DNA from: Legionellales bacterium UBA5158
GTDB lineage: Bacteria; Pseudomonadota; Gammaproteobacteria; DSM-16500
Reading direction: 5' to 3'
Length of the DNA: 8,175 nucleotides
Assembly: GCA_002413665.1 (NCBI GenBank)
Contig: DHXK01000192.1
Coordinates: 8,354 to 16,528, forward strand
Below are positions 6,119 through 8,175 of this stretch, one piece after another. The notes under the pieces were generated by a model, which saw nothing but the letters and a program-made list of their open reading frames with translations, did no database searches and was not told the origin of the DNA. Every line of letters begins with the position of its first letter. Positions within the stretch are counted from its first letter, which is position 1. The translations under genes were made by a program, and so were the position numbers.

Positions 6119-7948
6119 ATGAATCCCCGAAATCAAGCTAATAACTTAGCATTGCTTTCCTCTGCGGTCGGCAGATGGCATGGTGCTGTCTCCAATGCTA
6201 ATAACAATTTGTCACCAAGACTTCCAGTTGCGCTTGCACCCGTACAAGTTTCTATTCCTGCTTCTATTTCAGTTAATCCTCCAGCAATTGCGGATGATAA
6301 CTTATTGGGAGTGGCTGAGTTATTTGATACACCAGAAGAAAAGGTTTTAAAAAAAATAAGGCAACAACTAGGTAAAGATAAAGGTAATTGGCGTACAGGA
6401 TTACATGGTTTAGTGGAATCGGAATTAGATATTATTTTAGACCCTGACTCGCACGAACAAGAGATAGTTCTTGAGGCTATCAATAACATCTTTAGTGGTA
6501 ATTTAGAAAATTTCACAAATAAAAAAGATCTAGCAAAAGATTTAATTATCATTCAGGAATTATTAATTCTTCAATTAGAATCTAGCATTTATAAATCTCT
6601 CATTCAGAGAGATGTAAAACAAGGAAAAATGTTACCGTCTCTCGAGTTTGTCAAACTAGAGACTCTCGAGATACTCGAAAATAGAATGTCACTTGGAATT
6701 TTTTCCCACATCAAGCATAAAATTGTCACCGAAGATAAACCTTTTTTTATTCCTAATAAAAAATATCATTATGATGAATTTTTTGAATGTTTAAAAAAAT
6801 TAGTGATTCCTTTTGATATTAAAATGTTACCTCTATCACAAATTAATATATTCGAACATGCATTGCTACAATGGGCTAAAATAAAAGAGTTTCCACTCAG
6901 ATGTGAAAGAACTCATCATAATATAGTTGACCATCACATAATATTTTCTGAAGGGTACTTTCATCTTCATTTATCGTTGTCCCAGCCTAGTATACGAAAG
7001 TTTATGCATTTCTTAGATCGACATTTAGGGGAAGATTCGGCAGAAATAGTCGCATCATCCTACCTGGGTAAAACTTCTATTCGTCTCACTATAAGCAATG
7101 TTATTAAAAATATTTTCTCCGGTGATTTTCATGATTTTATAATATCAATGCTCGAAAATAAGGATATTGTATATAACTATCAATTGTTGAGTAGACGAAA
7201 AAATGTTTTATATGAAACGGTGGTAGAGCGCTTTCGTACTGCCGTAGGCGGCAAATATCAGGTATCTAAATTTAGTGATTTCGCAGAAACATGTCTACTT
7301 CATGCATTCGGAGTGAATGAAGAATTAAAAACTGCAGAATATAGAAGAACAAATCGATATGATAGCTTTATAAGTTGTACTGATTTTTATTTAGGAATTT
7401 CTCTTGAAGGCGCAAATAAGCTAGTGAGGGAGATGAATATTCAATTTCCTGAAGCCGCTAAACTTGAGCGAGCCCATGCTTCTCTTCTCCATAAAGGTGA
7501 TGTTGAATTGCAGGTTGTTTCAATAAAAAATGAAGTTTTAGTGCAGAATGATTTCTTAGATAAGCTTGCATTAAGTTTAGATTATATTGCAGAACATAAT
7601 CCAGATTTATTAGAAATATTTCAAATAGCTGCTCCTGGCACTTCAAAACATACGACAAAATTTTTAGCAGGGGAATTAATAAAGCTCTCTGAAGAATTTA
7701 AAAACGAAGAGAACTTGTCGACAAGTTTAAAAACACTCTCACTATTTTCTTCAGAGCGTAAACCAAAAAGTGACATTCAAAAAGCTAGTTTTGAACTGAC
7801 AAAAGCTATATCCGCTTACGAATCACAGTGTGTGACCCAAGAAGAGCATAGATTTTTTAAGCAAGGAAAGAAAAAAGATATTAAAACAATTCAACGTGAA
7901 TTAAATATTCAACAATCCTTATCATCATTCATTAAGAGGCAACCTTAA
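6119..7948 (+). CDS. Uncharacterised soluble protein of about 609 aa, effector-like
   Basis: I do not recognise this protein. From the ATG at 6119 it has 609 residues; the frame also extends to ATG 6050 (632 aa), but that start lacks a ribosome site and falls within the predicted promoter. No signal peptide or membrane segment is evident. The first 60 residues or so are Asn/Ser/Pro/Ala-rich (ANNNLSPRLPVALAPVQV) and probably disordered. The rest alternates charged and hydrophobic residues and looks mainly helical. A His-rich patch lies at about 266-284 (THHNIVDHHIIF, then FHLHL), and NIFSG followed by an acidic-aromatic stretch occurs twice (about 123-132 and 331-340). The tail is basic (KQGKKKDIK, IKRQP). 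Parts are near 20% GC, well below the neighbouring division genes. The downstream gene begins at the base after its stop. A secreted effector of a host-associated bacterium is possible from composition and context only; a lineage-specific cytoplasmic protein is equally open. Confidence 0.8.
   Translation: MNPRNQANNLALLSSAVGRWHGAVSNANNNLSPRLPVALAPVQVSIPASISVNPPAIADDNLLGVAELFDTPEEKVLKKIRQQLGKDKGNWRTGLHGLVESELDIILDPDSHEQEIVLEAINNIFSGNLENFTNKKDLAKDLIIIQELLILQLESSIYKSLIQRDVKQGKMLPSLEFVKLETLEILENRMSLGIFSHIKHKIVTEDKPFFIPNKKYHYDEFFECLKKLVIPFDIKMLPLSQINIFEHALLQWAKIKEFPLRCERTHHNIVDHHIIFSEGYFHLHLSLSQPSIRKFMHFLDRHLGEDSAEIVASSYLGKTSIRLTISNVIKNIFSGDFHDFIISMLENKDIVYNYQLLSRRKNVLYETVVERFRTAVGGKYQVSKFSDFAETCLLHAFGVNEELKTAEYRRTNRYDSFISCTDFYLGISLEGANKLVREMNIQFPEAAKLERAHASLLHKGDVELQVVSIKNEVLVQNDFLDKLALSLDYIAEHNPDLLEIFQIAAPGTSKHTTKFLAGELIKLSEEFKNEENLSTSLKTLSLFSSERKPKSDIQKASFELTKAISAYESQCVTQEEHRFFKQGKKKDIKTIQRELNIQQSLSSFIKRQP
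7934..7939 (+). promoter_or_regulatory. Ribosome binding site for the second unknown gene
   Basis: AAGAGG (7934-7939) lies inside the end of the preceding gene, 9 bases before the ATG at 7949. It supports translation of the downstream partial gene, coupled to its neighbour through the junction TAAATG. Confidence 0.55.
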
Positions 7949-8175
7949 ATGCTTAGTAGAGATTTAGCATACGCAAGACAAATGTTGGGTGAGTTGGAAG
8001 CTTCATTAGCAGGAGAAGCTGCACAAATATCTCCACCTTCTAGTGCATCATTGTCTAATGGGGAATCTCCATCTTCTAGCCCCTCTTTGAATTCGGATCC
8101 TAATTCACCATCATCTTCATCTGCTATTTGTGATGAAAATGATGAAGAAAAATCCAATGTCGAGCCTGATAATGC
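7949..8175 (+). CDS. Uncharacterised Ser/Pro-rich acidic protein, N-terminal part (3' end outside window)
   Basis: An open frame starts at ATG 7949, the base after the TAA of the preceding gene, and runs 75 full codons to the window edge without a stop. AAGAGG 9 bases upstream is a good ribosome site. The product begins MLSRDLAYARQMLGELEASLAGEAAQ, probably a short amphipathic helix. A Ser/Pro/Asn-rich low-complexity stretch (about 29-60, for example ESPSSSPSLNSDPNSPSSSS) follows, then an acidic run (CDENDEEKSNVEPDNA). Such a layout suggests a disordered linker between an N-terminal helix and a domain beyond the window. No function can be assigned. The tight junction with the 609-aa gene implies one operon and perhaps a shared process. 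The minus-strand frame over the same bases mirrors the Ser-rich codons and lacks support. Confidence 0.7.
   Translation, partial: MLSRDLAYARQMLGELEASLAGEAAQISPPSSASLSNGESPSSSPSLNSDPNSPSSSSAICDENDEEKSNVEPDN

Noticed and set aside
6133..6552. 139-aa minus-strand open frame opposite the unknown gene
   Set aside because: No ribosome site or promoter seen, Ser-rich antisense composition, and the plus-strand frame is five times longer with good initiation signals.
7945..8157. 70-aa minus-strand open frame at the window end
   Set aside because: It overlaps the well-supported plus-strand start at 7949; its acidic Glu/Asp-rich product is the complement of Ser/Pro codons on the other strand.

Overview
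The window looks like the chromosome of a low-GC gammaproteobacterium. It holds the end of the cell-wall and division (dcw) cluster, in the order murC (3' part) - murB - ftsQ - ftsA - ftsZ - lpxC, all on the + strand. The proteins resemble their E. coli counterparts throughout, and ftsZ followed by lpxC is the classic gammaproteobacterial arrangement. The short murB placed directly after murC, the AT-rich composition and the unknown, effector-like genes after lpxC suggest a Legionellales / Coxiella-like, possibly host-associated bacterium. That placement is inference; nothing in the window proves it.

Layout: murC (1-776, 5' end outside the window) overlaps murB (770-1681) by 7 bp. ftsQ (1694-2431) follows after 12 bp and ftsA (2456-3688) after 24 bp. 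ftsZ (3736-4920) follows after 47 bp and lpxC (5060-5977) after a 139-bp gap that contains a hairpin. No ddl gene lies between murB and ftsQ. Together the genes make UDP-MurNAc-peptide precursors (MurB, MurC), assemble the Z-ring (FtsZ) with its membrane anchor (FtsA) and the periplasmic divisome link (FtsQ), and commit carbon to lipid A (LpxC).

The most striking observation is that ftsA, normally an important division gene, is cut by a single in-frame TAA at codon 145 (2888-2890). Both sides stay in the same frame and match FtsA without loss of residues. This is therefore one nonsense substitution (probably GAA to TAA) and not a frameshift or deletion. It may be a sequencing error, a real pseudogenisation, or an FtsA made in two pieces or by readthrough.

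After lpxC there is a possible terminator hairpin (5990-6014). A convincing sigma70-type promoter with an extended -10 element (6031-6059) comes next, and then a two-gene unit of unknown function. The first gene encodes a soluble protein of about 609 residues, best started at 6119 and not at the upstream ATG at 6050. The second starts at the base after the first gene's stop codon and runs off the window; it begins with a short helix-like stretch followed by a Ser/Pro-rich, then acidic, region. This segment is clearly more AT-rich than the dcw genes, and neither product is recognised.

No tRNA, rRNA, insertion sequence, CRISPR array or gene-free stretch above 300 bp was seen.
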